This document shows positions 16,489 to 23,919 of a DNA stretch of 64,000 nt, in pieces (within the stretch, counting starts at the first letter, position 1; every line of letters begins with the position of its first letter). The DNA comes from an uncultured Amylibacter sp. (GTDB lineage: Bacteria; Pseudomonadota; Alphaproteobacteria; Rhodobacterales; Rhodobacteraceae). The notes below the pieces were generated by a model. That model saw nothing but the letters and a program-made list of their open reading frames with translations. It did not search any database and was not told the DNA's origin. The position numbers and the translations under genes are program-made. Location: positions 872,359 to 936,358 of the forward strand of contig OX044354.1 in NCBI GenBank assembly GCA_943846615.1. The letters are read 5' to 3'.

Positions 16489-16513
16489 AAGATTCCCTTA
16501 TCTAATAGTAATT

Positions 16514-16535
16514 AAGGCCAGCTAATGCTGGCCTT
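16514..16535. terminator. Hairpin between livF-type gene and acs
   Basis: AAGGCCAGC, loop TAAT, GCTGGCCTT forms a perfect nine-base stem. On the plus strand it is followed by ATTTTCGTTTT; on the minus strand, where the genes lie, the T content after it is poor. It may reduce but not abolish read-through from the transporter genes into acs. Confidence 0.55.
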
Positions 16536-16553
16536 ATTTTCGTTTTGGTCAGA

Positions 16554-17276
16554 CTAGATCGCCAAGTATTCGTGGCGAAGTTTTTCGTTATCCAAAACTT
16601 CTTTGGCAGTACCGTCGAAAACAACCCCACCCGTGTCCAAGATGACAGCACGGTCAGCAAGTTTCAACGCCGCAACAGCGTTTTGCTCTACGATGATAGT
16701 CGTAATGCCCTGCTCGCGGATCAGCTTCAGTGTTTTTTCAATTTCTTGAACGATCACAGGTGCCAAGCCTTCGTATGGTTCATCTAGCAACAACAATTTA
16801 ATGTCACGCGCCAGCGCACGACCGATTGCCAACATTTGCTGCTCACCACCAGAAAGGGTTGTACCCTCTTGCTTGCGGCGCTCACCCAAACGTGGGAACA
16901 ATTCGTAGATACGTTCGATTGACCAGCCAACTGGCTTTTCGATTTGCGCCAATTGAAGGTTCTCTTCAACGGTCAAACCTTGGATAATTGAACGATCTTC
17001 TGGTACCAACGCGATGCCTTCTTGTGCAGCTTGCCATGCGCGCATTTCGTGCAATGGCTTGCCATCCAACCAAATTTCACCTTGGTGAATTGCTGGATCA
17101 TCCATGCGTGCAATTGCGCGCAATGTTGATGTTTTACCCGCACCGTTACGGCCAAGAAGAGCAAGAATTTCGCCTTCTTCAACGCTCAGGGAAATACCCT
17201 GAACGATGTAGCTTTCACCATAGTAAGCGTGGATATCATTCGCCGCAAAGTATGGCGTTTTTGATGTGTCTGTCAT
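16554..17276 (-). CDS. livF: ABC transporter ATP-binding protein, branched-chain amino acid type (LivF)
   Basis: A 240-residue ATPase with Walker A GRNGAGKTS near residue 42, the signature LSGGEQQ near residue 141 and Walker B LLLLDEP near residue 161, ending in the LivF-type VFDGTAKEVL segment. It supplies energy for import together with the LivG-type ATPase upstream. The stop of livG and the start of this gene are 12 bases apart. It is the last gene of the transporter operon before acs. HAAT-family transporters of this type carry amino acids but also amides, urea and organic acids, so the substrate is open. Confidence 0.93.
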   Translation of the reverse strand: MTDTSKTPYFAANDIHAYYGESYIVQGISLSVEEGEILALLGRNGAGKTSTLRAIARMDDPAIHQGEIWLDGKPLHEMRAWQAAQEGIALVPEDRSIIQGLTVEENLQLAQIEKPVGWSIERIYELFPRLGERRKQEGTTLSGGEQQMLAIGRALARDIKLLLLDEPYEGLAPVIVQEIEKTLKLIREQGITTIIVEQNAVAALKLADRAVILDTGGVVFDGTAKEVLDNEKLRHEYLAI

Positions 17277-17288
17277 TTTTCTTCCGCC

Positions 17289-18047
17289 CTATACTTGTGC
17301 TTCGCCAAGGTAAGCTTCTTTTACCTTTGGGTGGCCTTTGATGTTTTCTGGTAGATCTTCCACGATCACCGTACCCTGTGCCAAAACAGAAATTTTCTGC
17401 GCCAGCGAGAATACAACGCCCATGTCGTGCTCAATGATTGCCATTGTGATCTTCAGCTTCTCTTGAATTGTTTTCAACAATTCAATTGTGCTTTCCGTAT
17501 CTGCACGCGCCATACCCGCCGTTGGTTCATCCAACAACAATAGTTTCGGGTTTTGTGACAAACACATCGCCATTTCCAAGCGACGTTTGTCACCACGTGA
17601 CATCGATGATGCCAGCATGTCGCGTTTGTCGATCAGATCAACATCAACCAACATTTGTTCCGCACGTTCAGCAACATCTTTGTTGTCTGCAACATTGCCC
17701 AATGCGTTCAATGTGAATGCACCGTCGCGTTTTGCGAAACATGGGATCAACGTGTTTTCCCAAACTGACAATTCTGAAAATATTTCAGGTGTCTGGAAAA
17801 CGCGGCTAACGCCCATTTGGTTAATTTCGTAAGGTTTGATACCCAACAATGAATCACCGTCAAACATAACAGTGCCCGTGTCTGGAACCAACTTACCTAC
17901 GAAACAGTTCAGTAGGGTTGATTTACCGGCCCCATTGGGACCGATGATTGCGTGAATTTTACCTTCTTCGATGTCCAGGTTCACGTTTTGCAACGCCTTT
18001 AGACCACCAAAGCTTTTGTTTACGTTTTTGACTTCAAGAATGCCCAT
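17289..18047 (-). CDS. livG: ABC transporter ATP-binding protein, branched-chain amino acid type (LivG)
   Basis: A 252-residue ATPase with Walker A GPNGAGKST near residue 37, signature MSRGDKRRLEMA (a variant of the usual LSGG) near residue 149, and Walker B LLLLDEPTAGM near residue 169. The extra central segment and the C-terminal HPKVKEAYLG ending are typical of LivG. It starts nine bases after the livM stop. The signature SRGDKR deviates from LSGGQ in the way seen in several urea/short-chain amide-type members of this family. Confidence 0.93.
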   Translation of the reverse strand: MGILEVKNVNKSFGGLKALQNVNLDIEEGKIHAIIGPNGAGKSTLLNCFVGKLVPDTGTVMFDGDSLLGIKPYEINQMGVSRVFQTPEIFSELSVWENTLIPCFAKRDGAFTLNALGNVADNKDVAERAEQMLVDVDLIDKRDMLASSMSRGDKRRLEMAMCLSQNPKLLLLDEPTAGMARADTESTIELLKTIQEKLKITMAIIEHDMGVVFSLAQKISVLAQGTVIVEDLPENIKGHPKVKEAYLGEAQV

Positions 18048-18056
18048 CGGTCGCTC

Positions 18057-19247
18057 CTATTCTGCAGGTGTTGCTGTGGCGTCGGATGCATTATCCCCAC
18101 CTTTGCGGCGTTTCCACCAGTTAGCGATACGGTTTGAACCTTCCATCAATCCACCCGGTAGGAAGATAACAATCGCCATGAACAAGATGCCCAATGTCAA
18201 GTGCCAGCCTTTACCTGTGAACAAGTGAAGAACCCAAACAATTGCGTTTTCCAAACCATCTGGCATCCAAGCAAACCAACCGTGCAAAACAGTTTCGTTG
18301 ATTTTAGAGAAGATGTTCTCGAAGTACTTAATAAAGCCAGCACCCATAACAGGGCCCAACAATGTACCAGTACCACCCAGGATCGTCATAAGAACGATTT
18401 CACCTGACGCAGTCCACTGCATACGTTCCGCACCAGCCAATGGATCCATAGATGCCATCAAGCCACCCGCCAAACCAGCATACATGCCAGAGATAACGAA
18501 AGCCGCCAAAGTGTAAGGACGTGTGTTAATACCAGTGTAGTTCAGACGCGTTTGGTTTGTTTTAACCGCGCGCAACATCATACCGAATGGTGAACGGAAA
18601 ATGCGGATCGACAGATAGAAAGCAATCAACATAAAGATCGCACAGATGTAGTAACCAAAGTTGAATTGGAAATCCCAAGGGCCCATGTTCAACGAGAATG
18701 TGTCATTCATCTTCATACCAAACAGGTGTGGCACGTTTGGTGCCGTCGCTGATTGTAGGAATTGTGGATCGTCTGCGTAAACTTGCAAACCTGTTTCACC
18801 GTTCGTCAATGGTGTCAGAACCGAATATGCCAACGCGAATGACATTTGCGCGAACGCCAGTGTCAAAATCGAGAAGTAAATACCAGAACGACGTAACGAG
18901 ATGAAACCAATCAAGAGTGAGAAGATACCAGCCACGATTACTGACAATACCAAACCAGGTAAGATGCCGTAACCCAGCAGTTTGAACATCCAAACTGCTG
19001 CGTATGATCCCACACCCAAGAAGGCAGCGTGACCAAATGACAGGTAACCCGTCAAACCGAACAGGATGTTAAACCCGATCGCAAGGATACCGAAGATAAT
19101 AAAGCGCTGCATCAAGTCCGGGTAGCCCGCGTTGAACTGCGCAAGCGCAGATTCAGTTGGGAACGGGTTCATAATGAACGGCGCTAAGATTGTGATGATC
19201 GCAACGAACATCAATGTGCGCATGTCTGCGTTAGAGATAGATTTCAT
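18057..19247 (-). CDS. livM: ABC transporter permease, branched-chain amino acid type (LivM)
   Basis: A 396-residue membrane protein with about nine to ten hydrophobic helices. The LivM-type segment [17 protein letters not shown] lies near residue 68 and the C-terminal [14 protein letters not shown] near residue 297. It pairs with the LivH-type permease to form the channel. Residues after about 370 form a short charged cytoplasmic tail rich in Lys, Arg, Ala and Thr. It starts three bases after the livH stop codon, so the two are coupled. Confidence 0.93.
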   Translation of the reverse strand: MKSISNADMRTLMFVAIITILAPFIMNPFPTESALAQFNAGYPDLMQRFIIFGILAIGFNILFGLTGYLSFGHAAFLGVGSYAAVWMFKLLGYGILPGLVLSVIVAGIFSLLIGFISLRRSGIYFSILTLAFAQMSFALAYSVLTPLTNGETGLQVYADDPQFLQSATAPNVPHLFGMKMNDTFSLNMGPWDFQFNFGYYICAIFMLIAFYLSIRIFRSPFGMMLRAVKTNQTRLNYTGINTRPYTLAAFVISGMYAGLAGGLMASMDPLAGAERMQWTASGEIVLMTILGGTGTLLGPVMGAGFIKYFENIFSKINETVLHGWFAWMPDGLENAIVWVLHLFTGKGWHLTLGILFMAIVIFLPGGLMEGSNRIANWWKRRKGGDNASDATATPAE

Positions 19248-19250
19248 GGT

Positions 19251-20288
19251 TTAATCCTCCATCACGCCAGCTTTGCCCATCAGACCACGTGGTCGGGTCA
19301 GCAAAACAATGATGGCTACAAGGTAAATGATAATTTGGTCGATAGACGGTAGGTAGATCGCCTCGAAGAAGCCTTTGACTTCGTTCATGGATGCGAAACT
19401 TTCCAAAATCCCCAAAAGGAATCCCGCCAGAACCGCGCCAGGTAATGAACCCATACCACCAACAACAACAACAACAAATGACAGAACCAAGAAGTCCATA
19501 CCCATGTGATAGTTAGGAGAGTTGATCGGCGTGTACATAACACCAGCCAGACCAGCAACTGCGGCCGCAATACCGAACATGATTGTGAAACGACGGTCAA
19601 TGTTGATACCCAACAGGCCAACTGTTTCGCGATCGACCATACCCGCACGAACAACCATACCAAAGGTGGTGAAGCGTAAGAATGCAAATACTGCGCCAAT
19701 AATCGAAATTGAGAAGAAGAAGTAGATCAAGCGCCAGTAAGGGTAGCTTGCGTCTAGACCAATTAATGCACCAACGTTGTATGATCCAACGAATTGATCA
19801 GGCGCAGGTGTCGGAATTGGGTTCGCACCGTAGTTCGCTTTCACAAGCTCTTGGATAACGATCGCCAAACCAAAGGTCACAAGGATCTGATCCGCGTGTG
19901 GACGTTTGTAGAAGTGTTTAATCAGACCACGTTCCATGATGTAGCCAACCAGCAACATAATTGGAATCGCCACAAGAATGGCCAAGGGCACATTCCAGTC
20001 AATGATCGCGTTCCCAGTACCTTCCCCGAACCACTCCACTACATAAGGTGTTTTCACCTTTAGGGGATTGCCCAGAAAGTCCGTCTTTGTCGGATCAATG
20101 CTGATTTTTGATAAGGTTAGTACTTTTTGCAAAGTAACAGCGCAGAATGCCCCAACCATAAATAATGCACCGTGGGCGAAGTTCACAACGCCCAAAGTGC
20201 CGAAAATTAGTGTCAGACCTAAGGCGATCAATGCATATGCACTGCCTTTATCTAGTCCATTTAATATCTGTAGAAGGATTGCATCCAT
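19251..20288 (-). CDS. livH: ABC transporter permease, branched-chain amino acid type (LivH)
   Basis: A 345-residue membrane protein. The start MDAILLQILNGL and the following LIALGLTLIFGTLGVVNFAHG are the standard LivH N-terminus. The open frame extends to a TTG at 20315, but the ATG at 20288 is preferred. It contains an insert of about 50 residues (around 50-95) between the first helices, longer than in typical LivH proteins, and about eight helices in total. It follows the binding-protein gene after a strong hairpin. Confidence 0.92.
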   Translation of the reverse strand: MDAILLQILNGLDKGSAYALIALGLTLIFGTLGVVNFAHGALFMVGAFCAVTLQKVLTLSKISIDPTKTDFLGNPLKVKTPYVVEWFGEGTGNAIIDWNVPLAILVAIPIMLLVGYIMERGLIKHFYKRPHADQILVTFGLAIVIQELVKANYGANPIPTPAPDQFVGSYNVGALIGLDASYPYWRLIYFFFSISIIGAVFAFLRFTTFGMVVRAGMVDRETVGLLGINIDRRFTIMFGIAAAVAGLAGVMYTPINSPNYHMGMDFLVLSFVVVVVGGMGSLPGAVLAGFLLGILESFASMNEVKGFFEAIYLPSIDQIIIYLVAIIVLLTRPRGLMGKAGVMED

Positions 20289-20340
20289 CGTCCCGTCAAA
20301 CCCCTTGTAAATCAAATCAGTTCCGTCTGATTTGTGAATT

Positions 20341-20366
20341 GGGCCACGGCGCGAACGCCGTGGCCC
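20341..20366 (-). promoter_or_regulatory. Strong hairpin between binding-protein and permease genes
   Basis: GGGCCACGGCG, tetraloop, CGCCGTGGCCC makes a perfect eleven-base stem 25 bases after the binding-protein stop on the minus strand. No T run follows, so read-through into livH is likely but reduced; it probably also protects the binding-protein mRNA 3-prime end. Confidence 0.7.
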
Positions 20367-20391
20367 CTTAACCCCGGAGGGTAACTATTGC

Positions 20392-21729
20392 TTATGCGCC
20401 TGGGTTACATTTACCCAAGTCACCGCCAGCAAACATTGCGTGATCAGGTGCGTACTCAACTTGAGCACGTGGTGTGATCTCAACAACTTCAAGAACGTCA
20501 AATTCTGATGTTGGGTTTTCTTTACCCTTCACAACTAGAACGTCTTTGAAACACTGGTGATCTTCAGCACGGTACTCAGTAGCGCCGTTACCCATACCGT
20601 CGAATTTGAAGCCTTCTAGTGCTTCAGCAACGCCACATGGGTTGAATGTACCAGAACGCTCACATGCATCAGCGTACAAGATTGTTTGTACGTATGTTGT
20701 GTGCGCAGCCTGTGATGGTGGGAAGCCGTACTTTTCACCGAATGACTTAACGAATGCTTTTGAGCCTTCGTCTGTCAGTGACCAGTGCCAGTTTGTAGAA
20801 CCAAAGATACCTTTAACGTTTTCACCAGCACCACGTGCCATCAAACGAGAGTACAACGGAACAACGATTTCGAAGTTTTTGTTGTTGATAACTTTGTCAC
20901 GCAGACCGAACTGAACCGCAGATGTCAAAGAGTTGATCATGTTTCCGCCGTAGTGGTTCAATACCAATACGTCAGCACCAGAGTTCAACACAGGAGCAAC
21001 GTAAGACGAGAAGTCTGTTGTCGCTAGTGGTGTAAGAACGTTGTTTACTGTGTTCCAACCTTTAGCTTCTGTTGCAGCTTGGATTGATTCTTGCTGTGTC
21101 CAGCCCCAAGTGTAGTCAGCTGTTAGGTGGTAAGCATTACGGTCGTTACCGTAACGTGCTTCAAGCACAGGCGCCAAAGCCGCACCAGACATGTAACCGT
21201 TAAAGAAGTGACGGAAGCCGTTAGCTTTCTTATCTTTACCAGTTGTGTCGTTTGAGTGTGTCAAACCAGCCATAAAGATAACGCCAGCTTCTTGACATAG
21301 ACCTTGTACCGCGATCGCAACACCAGAAGAAGAACCACCAGTGATCATCACTGCGCCGTCTTTTTCGATCATTGATTTCGCAGATGCACGTGCAGCGTCA
21401 GACTTAGTCTGTGTATCGCCAGTTACGTACTCAACTTTCTTACCAAGGATACCGTTACCCTTAAGCGCTTTTGATGAGAATGTGTTCATCATGCCGCCGT
21501 CGCCGCCGCCGTTCAAGTGCTCAACAGCAAGCTTGTACGCGCGTAGCTCGTCCGCACCCTCGTCCGCATATGGACCAGATTGTGGAACGTTAAAGCCCAG
21601 AGTAACTGAACCGCCTGTTGGTGCGTTTGTATACGCAGCCACAGGGCTTGTGATCAATGTAGGCATTGCTAGACCGGCACCAACTGTTGCACCGGACTTG
21701 ATAAGCCCACGTCTTGTGAAATTAGACAT
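20392..21729 (-). CDS. ABC transporter substrate-binding protein (Tat-type signal)
   Basis: A 445-residue periplasmic type I solute-binding protein (Peripla_BP_6 fold). The start ATG at 21729 is preceded by GGGAGGAAAT. The N-terminus SNFTRRGLIKSGATVG looks like a twin-arginine signal, with cleavage probably after about residue 32. The mature part (SVTLGFNVPQSGPYADEGADELRAY) is typical of this family but longer than LivJ, resembling the urea/amide/organic-acid branch more than the leucine one. It heads the transporter operon and has the codon bias of a highly expressed gene. Its ligand is unknown; the acs gene downstream makes a short carboxylate or acetate-yielding compound an attractive guess. 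Confidence 0.9.
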   Translation of the reverse strand: MSNFTRRGLIKSGATVGAGLAMPTLITSPVAAYTNAPTGGSVTLGFNVPQSGPYADEGADELRAYKLAVEHLNGGGDGGMMNTFSSKALKGNGILGKKVEYVTGDTQTKSDAARASAKSMIEKDGAVMITGGSSSGVAIAVQGLCQEAGVIFMAGLTHSNDTTGKDKKANGFRHFFNGYMSGAALAPVLEARYGNDRNAYHLTADYTWGWTQQESIQAATEAKGWNTVNNVLTPLATTDFSSYVAPVLNSGADVLVLNHYGGNMINSLTSAVQFGLRDKVINNKNFEIVVPLYSRLMARGAGENVKGIFGSTNWHWSLTDEGSKAFVKSFGEKYGFPPSQAAHTTYVQTILYADACERSGTFNPCGVAEALEGFKFDGMGNGATEYRAEDHQCFKDVLVVKGKENPTSEFDVLEVVEITPRAQVEYAPDHAMFAGGDLGKCNPGA

Positions 21730-21852
21730 AGATTTCCTCCCTAATACTGCACGTCTGATACCTCCTCGTACCACACGCCAGCGTCTTTTCGACTTCTCTA
21801 CACTAGCCGCAATTGTAAGGTTTGCAATAAGCATCTGTTTAAAAACAATTTT

Positions 21853-21901
21853 TTTGTAAATCTTTTCATTATCACTTTACTGAAAATGTAAATTAATTTA
21901 C
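21853..21901. promoter_or_regulatory. Candidate ScfR operator region with TTTGTAAA box and palindrome
   Basis: In the divergent region between the transporter operon and the ScfR gene, TTTGTAAA at 21853-21860 is the reverse complement of the TTTACAAA boxes found beside the isocitrate lyase gene. TTTAC (21876) and GTAAA (21888) form an inverted pair seven bases apart. GTAAATTAATTTAC (21888-21901) is a perfect 14-base palindrome. ScfR/RamB-family regulators are known to use TTTGCAAA-like half sites, so these are good candidates for autoregulation and control of the transporter-acs operon. No binding data exist here. Confidence 0.55.
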
Positions 21902-21940
21902 TAAACCCTAAATATTCGTTAGAATCTGGGGTATTGGACC

Positions 21941-23239
21941 ATGGCAGGCGCACTATTAGGCACACGCATTCGTGAGAACAGGAAGGCTCTACAGCTTAGC
22001 CAGAAGGATTTGGCACAGGCTGCGGGCTTGTCCGCATCGTATTTGAACCTAATTGAACACAATAAACGTGGAATCGCGGGTAAAACACTAAACGCCATCG
22101 CGCGCGCCCTTCAAATCGACCCTACTGATCTAACCGAAGGCATGAACCAAGCCCTGCTTGATCGCGTCCGCACCGCCGCCATGCGCAACAACCAATTGCG
22201 CACAGAACGTGATCGGATCGAAGAGTTCGCCGCCCGCTTCCCCGGCTTCGCCAGACTGATCGCACGACAAAGTGACCAAATCGATGTCCGCGACGAACAA
22301 TTCGCGATTCTATCCGATCAATTAAAACACGACCCCTACTTTGCCGAAGCAATGCACCTATTACTATCCAACATCACCACAATCCGCGCCACATCCGATA
22401 TTTTGGCGACCAACTCTGACATGCCCCCTGCAATGTCGCAAAAATTCATTGCCAACCTCGCCGCCGAGGCCGCCAAACTGTCTAAAACCGCCGAAGACAT
22501 TTTCGATCACTTCGAACCCACCGCAGAGGAACACGTTTCATCCCTCGACATGTCCGCGTTCGAGGTTCTGTTGGAGCAAAACCGTTACTATCTGGAAACC
22601 CTCGAAAACGGCGACCAATCTGTCGACGATATCTTAAACAACCTGAAACTCTCCGACGATGACATAGATGCCACCCGCGCATCACTGCACTCTTATGCTG
22701 AAATGGCACAACACCTGCCCATCGAACCCTTTATCGCCACCGCCAAGAAAGTAAACTTCGACGCAATCGCTTTGGCCGAAACATTTTCAACAGACCTAAT
22801 GGCTATCTGTTTCCGCCTCGCCCACTTGCCAACAAAACCCGATCTGCCAACATTCGGCCTGATCCAAAGTGACGCATCAGGCGCTGTATTATATCGAAAA
22901 CAACTCAACTCATTCAGCTTGCCGCGCTACGGCGGCGCTTGCCCCCTTTGGCCTGTCTACCGCAGCCTCTCCCAGCCACTGCAACCTATCCGCGCGATGT
23001 TGGACATGCCGATGGGGGATCGCTTCCACACCATCAGCTTCGCCTATCCAACCCAGCCCGCCCGCATCGGCATGCCCGCAGTAACCGAGGCGATTATGCT
23101 CTTCACCCCTGATTACGCAATGCTGCCCCGCGTCGCCCACGATCAAACCCCACAGCTCGACGTCGGCCTGCAATGCACCGTGTGTTCACGCATGGATTGT
23201 TCAGCCCGACGTGAGGCATACTTACTCACTAACAAATAA
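21941..23239 (+). CDS. Short-chain fatty acyl-CoA regulator (ScfR family, XRE HTH)
   Basis: A 432-residue regulator. Residues 8-62 form a helix-turn-helix of XRE type (LSQKDLAQAAGLSASYLNLI). The C-terminal two thirds match the DUF2083 acyl-CoA-sensing region, ending in a cysteine motif CTVCSRMDC. It belongs to the same family as the gene at 30.3 kb and as RamB and PccR, which sense acetyl- or propionyl-CoA-type ligands. It is divergent from the transporter-acs operon and close to the receiver/kinase genes. The central region (about 80-260) is more divergent than usual, and the IrrE-like part is hard to see. Confidence 0.87.
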   Translation: MAGALLGTRIRENRKALQLSQKDLAQAAGLSASYLNLIEHNKRGIAGKTLNAIARALQIDPTDLTEGMNQALLDRVRTAAMRNNQLRTERDRIEEFAARFPGFARLIARQSDQIDVRDEQFAILSDQLKHDPYFAEAMHLLLSNITTIRATSDILATNSDMPPAMSQKFIANLAAEAAKLSKTAEDIFDHFEPTAEEHVSSLDMSAFEVLLEQNRYYLETLENGDQSVDDILNNLKLSDDDIDATRASLHSYAEMAQHLPIEPFIATAKKVNFDAIALAETFSTDLMAICFRLAHLPTKPDLPTFGLIQSDASGAVLYRKQLNSFSLPRYGGACPLWPVYRSLSQPLQPIRAMLDMPMGDRFHTISFAYPTQPARIGMPAVTEAIMLFTPDYAMLPRVAHDQTPQLDVGLQCTVCSRMDCSARREAYLLTNK

Positions 23240-23302
23240 AACACTTTGCGATACGTTTCGCGTTAGATACATTGCGCGCACGGTATCCAAGGGGGGAGCA
23301 CT

Positions 23303-23671
23303 GTGCAAAAACGAATTTCAATCATCGAGGATGAACCCTTTATCATAGAGGCGCTCAGCTTCCTTTTAGAACGCGAAGGCTTTGCCGTCAGTTCAATTTC
23401 GGACGGCGCAGATGCGCTAACATTCATAACAACCAGCCCACCCGACCTGTTGATTTTGGACATCATGTTGCCCAATGTAAGCGGAATGAAAATACTCGAA
23501 GACATTCGCAAAACCAGCGGTATCGAAAAATTGCCGGTCCTAATGCTGACAGCAAAGGGACAAAAGAAGGACCGCCTCGCCGCCGAACAGGCTGGCGTCA
23601 GCCTGTTTATGACCAAACCGTTTTCAAACACCGAATTGATCGCAAACGTACATGAGATGCTACAGGGATGA
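23303..23671 (+). CDS. Single-domain response regulator
   Basis: A 122-residue CheY-like receiver without an output domain, starting at a GTG preceded by GGGGGGAG. The acidic pocket is EDE at residues 9-11, the phosphoacceptor is Asp53 (ILDIMLP), the conserved Thr is in LTAKG and the Lys is Lys105 (TKPFSN). Its stop overlaps the start of the next gene (ATGA). It is encoded in one unit with the symporter-kinase, its likely phosphodonor. Lacking a DNA-binding domain, it must act by protein-protein contact, as a phosphate sink, or through another kinase. Confidence 0.92.
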   Translation: MQKRISIIEDEPFIIEALSFLLEREGFAVSSISDGADALTFITTSPPDLLILDIMLPNVSGMKILEDIRKTSGIEKLPVLMLTAKGQKKDRLAAEQAGVSLFMTKPFSNTELIANVHEMLQG

Positions 23672-23919
23672 ACGATAACCCCATCGCCCAGCGCGACCTG
23701 TCGCGCCGCAAACAACGCAAACGCACCGAACTGTCGTTTGGCATTCCTGTGATCGCCGTGTGTTTGTTGGTTTCTCCCCTGCTAAACGGTTTCACAACCG
23801 AAAGCGGCGGAACAAACTTTTCTGGGGTCATCGTTTATATCTTTGGCATCTGGGGCGCGTTGATATTAGCGGCCTTCCTGATGTCACGTCTGTTAAACTC
23901 TGACACGGTTGATGACTAA
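23668..23919 (+). CDS. Small two-helix membrane protein coupled to the symporter-kinase
   Basis: An 83-residue protein with a basic N-terminus (about residues 1-22, rich in Arg and Lys) and two hydrophobic helices at about 25-40 and 52-70. It overlaps the genes on both sides (ATGA and TAATG junctions), so it is made together with the receiver and the kinase. Its size, topology and position recall the small accessory subunits (DUF485/DUF4212 type) that accompany acetate symporters, but no clear family signature is visible. It may stabilise or gate the symporter domain of the kinase (inference). Confidence 0.75.
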   Translation: MNDNPIAQRDLSRRKQRKRTELSFGIPVIAVCLLVSPLLNGFTTESGGTNFSGVIVYIFGIWGALILAAFLMSRLLNSDTVDD

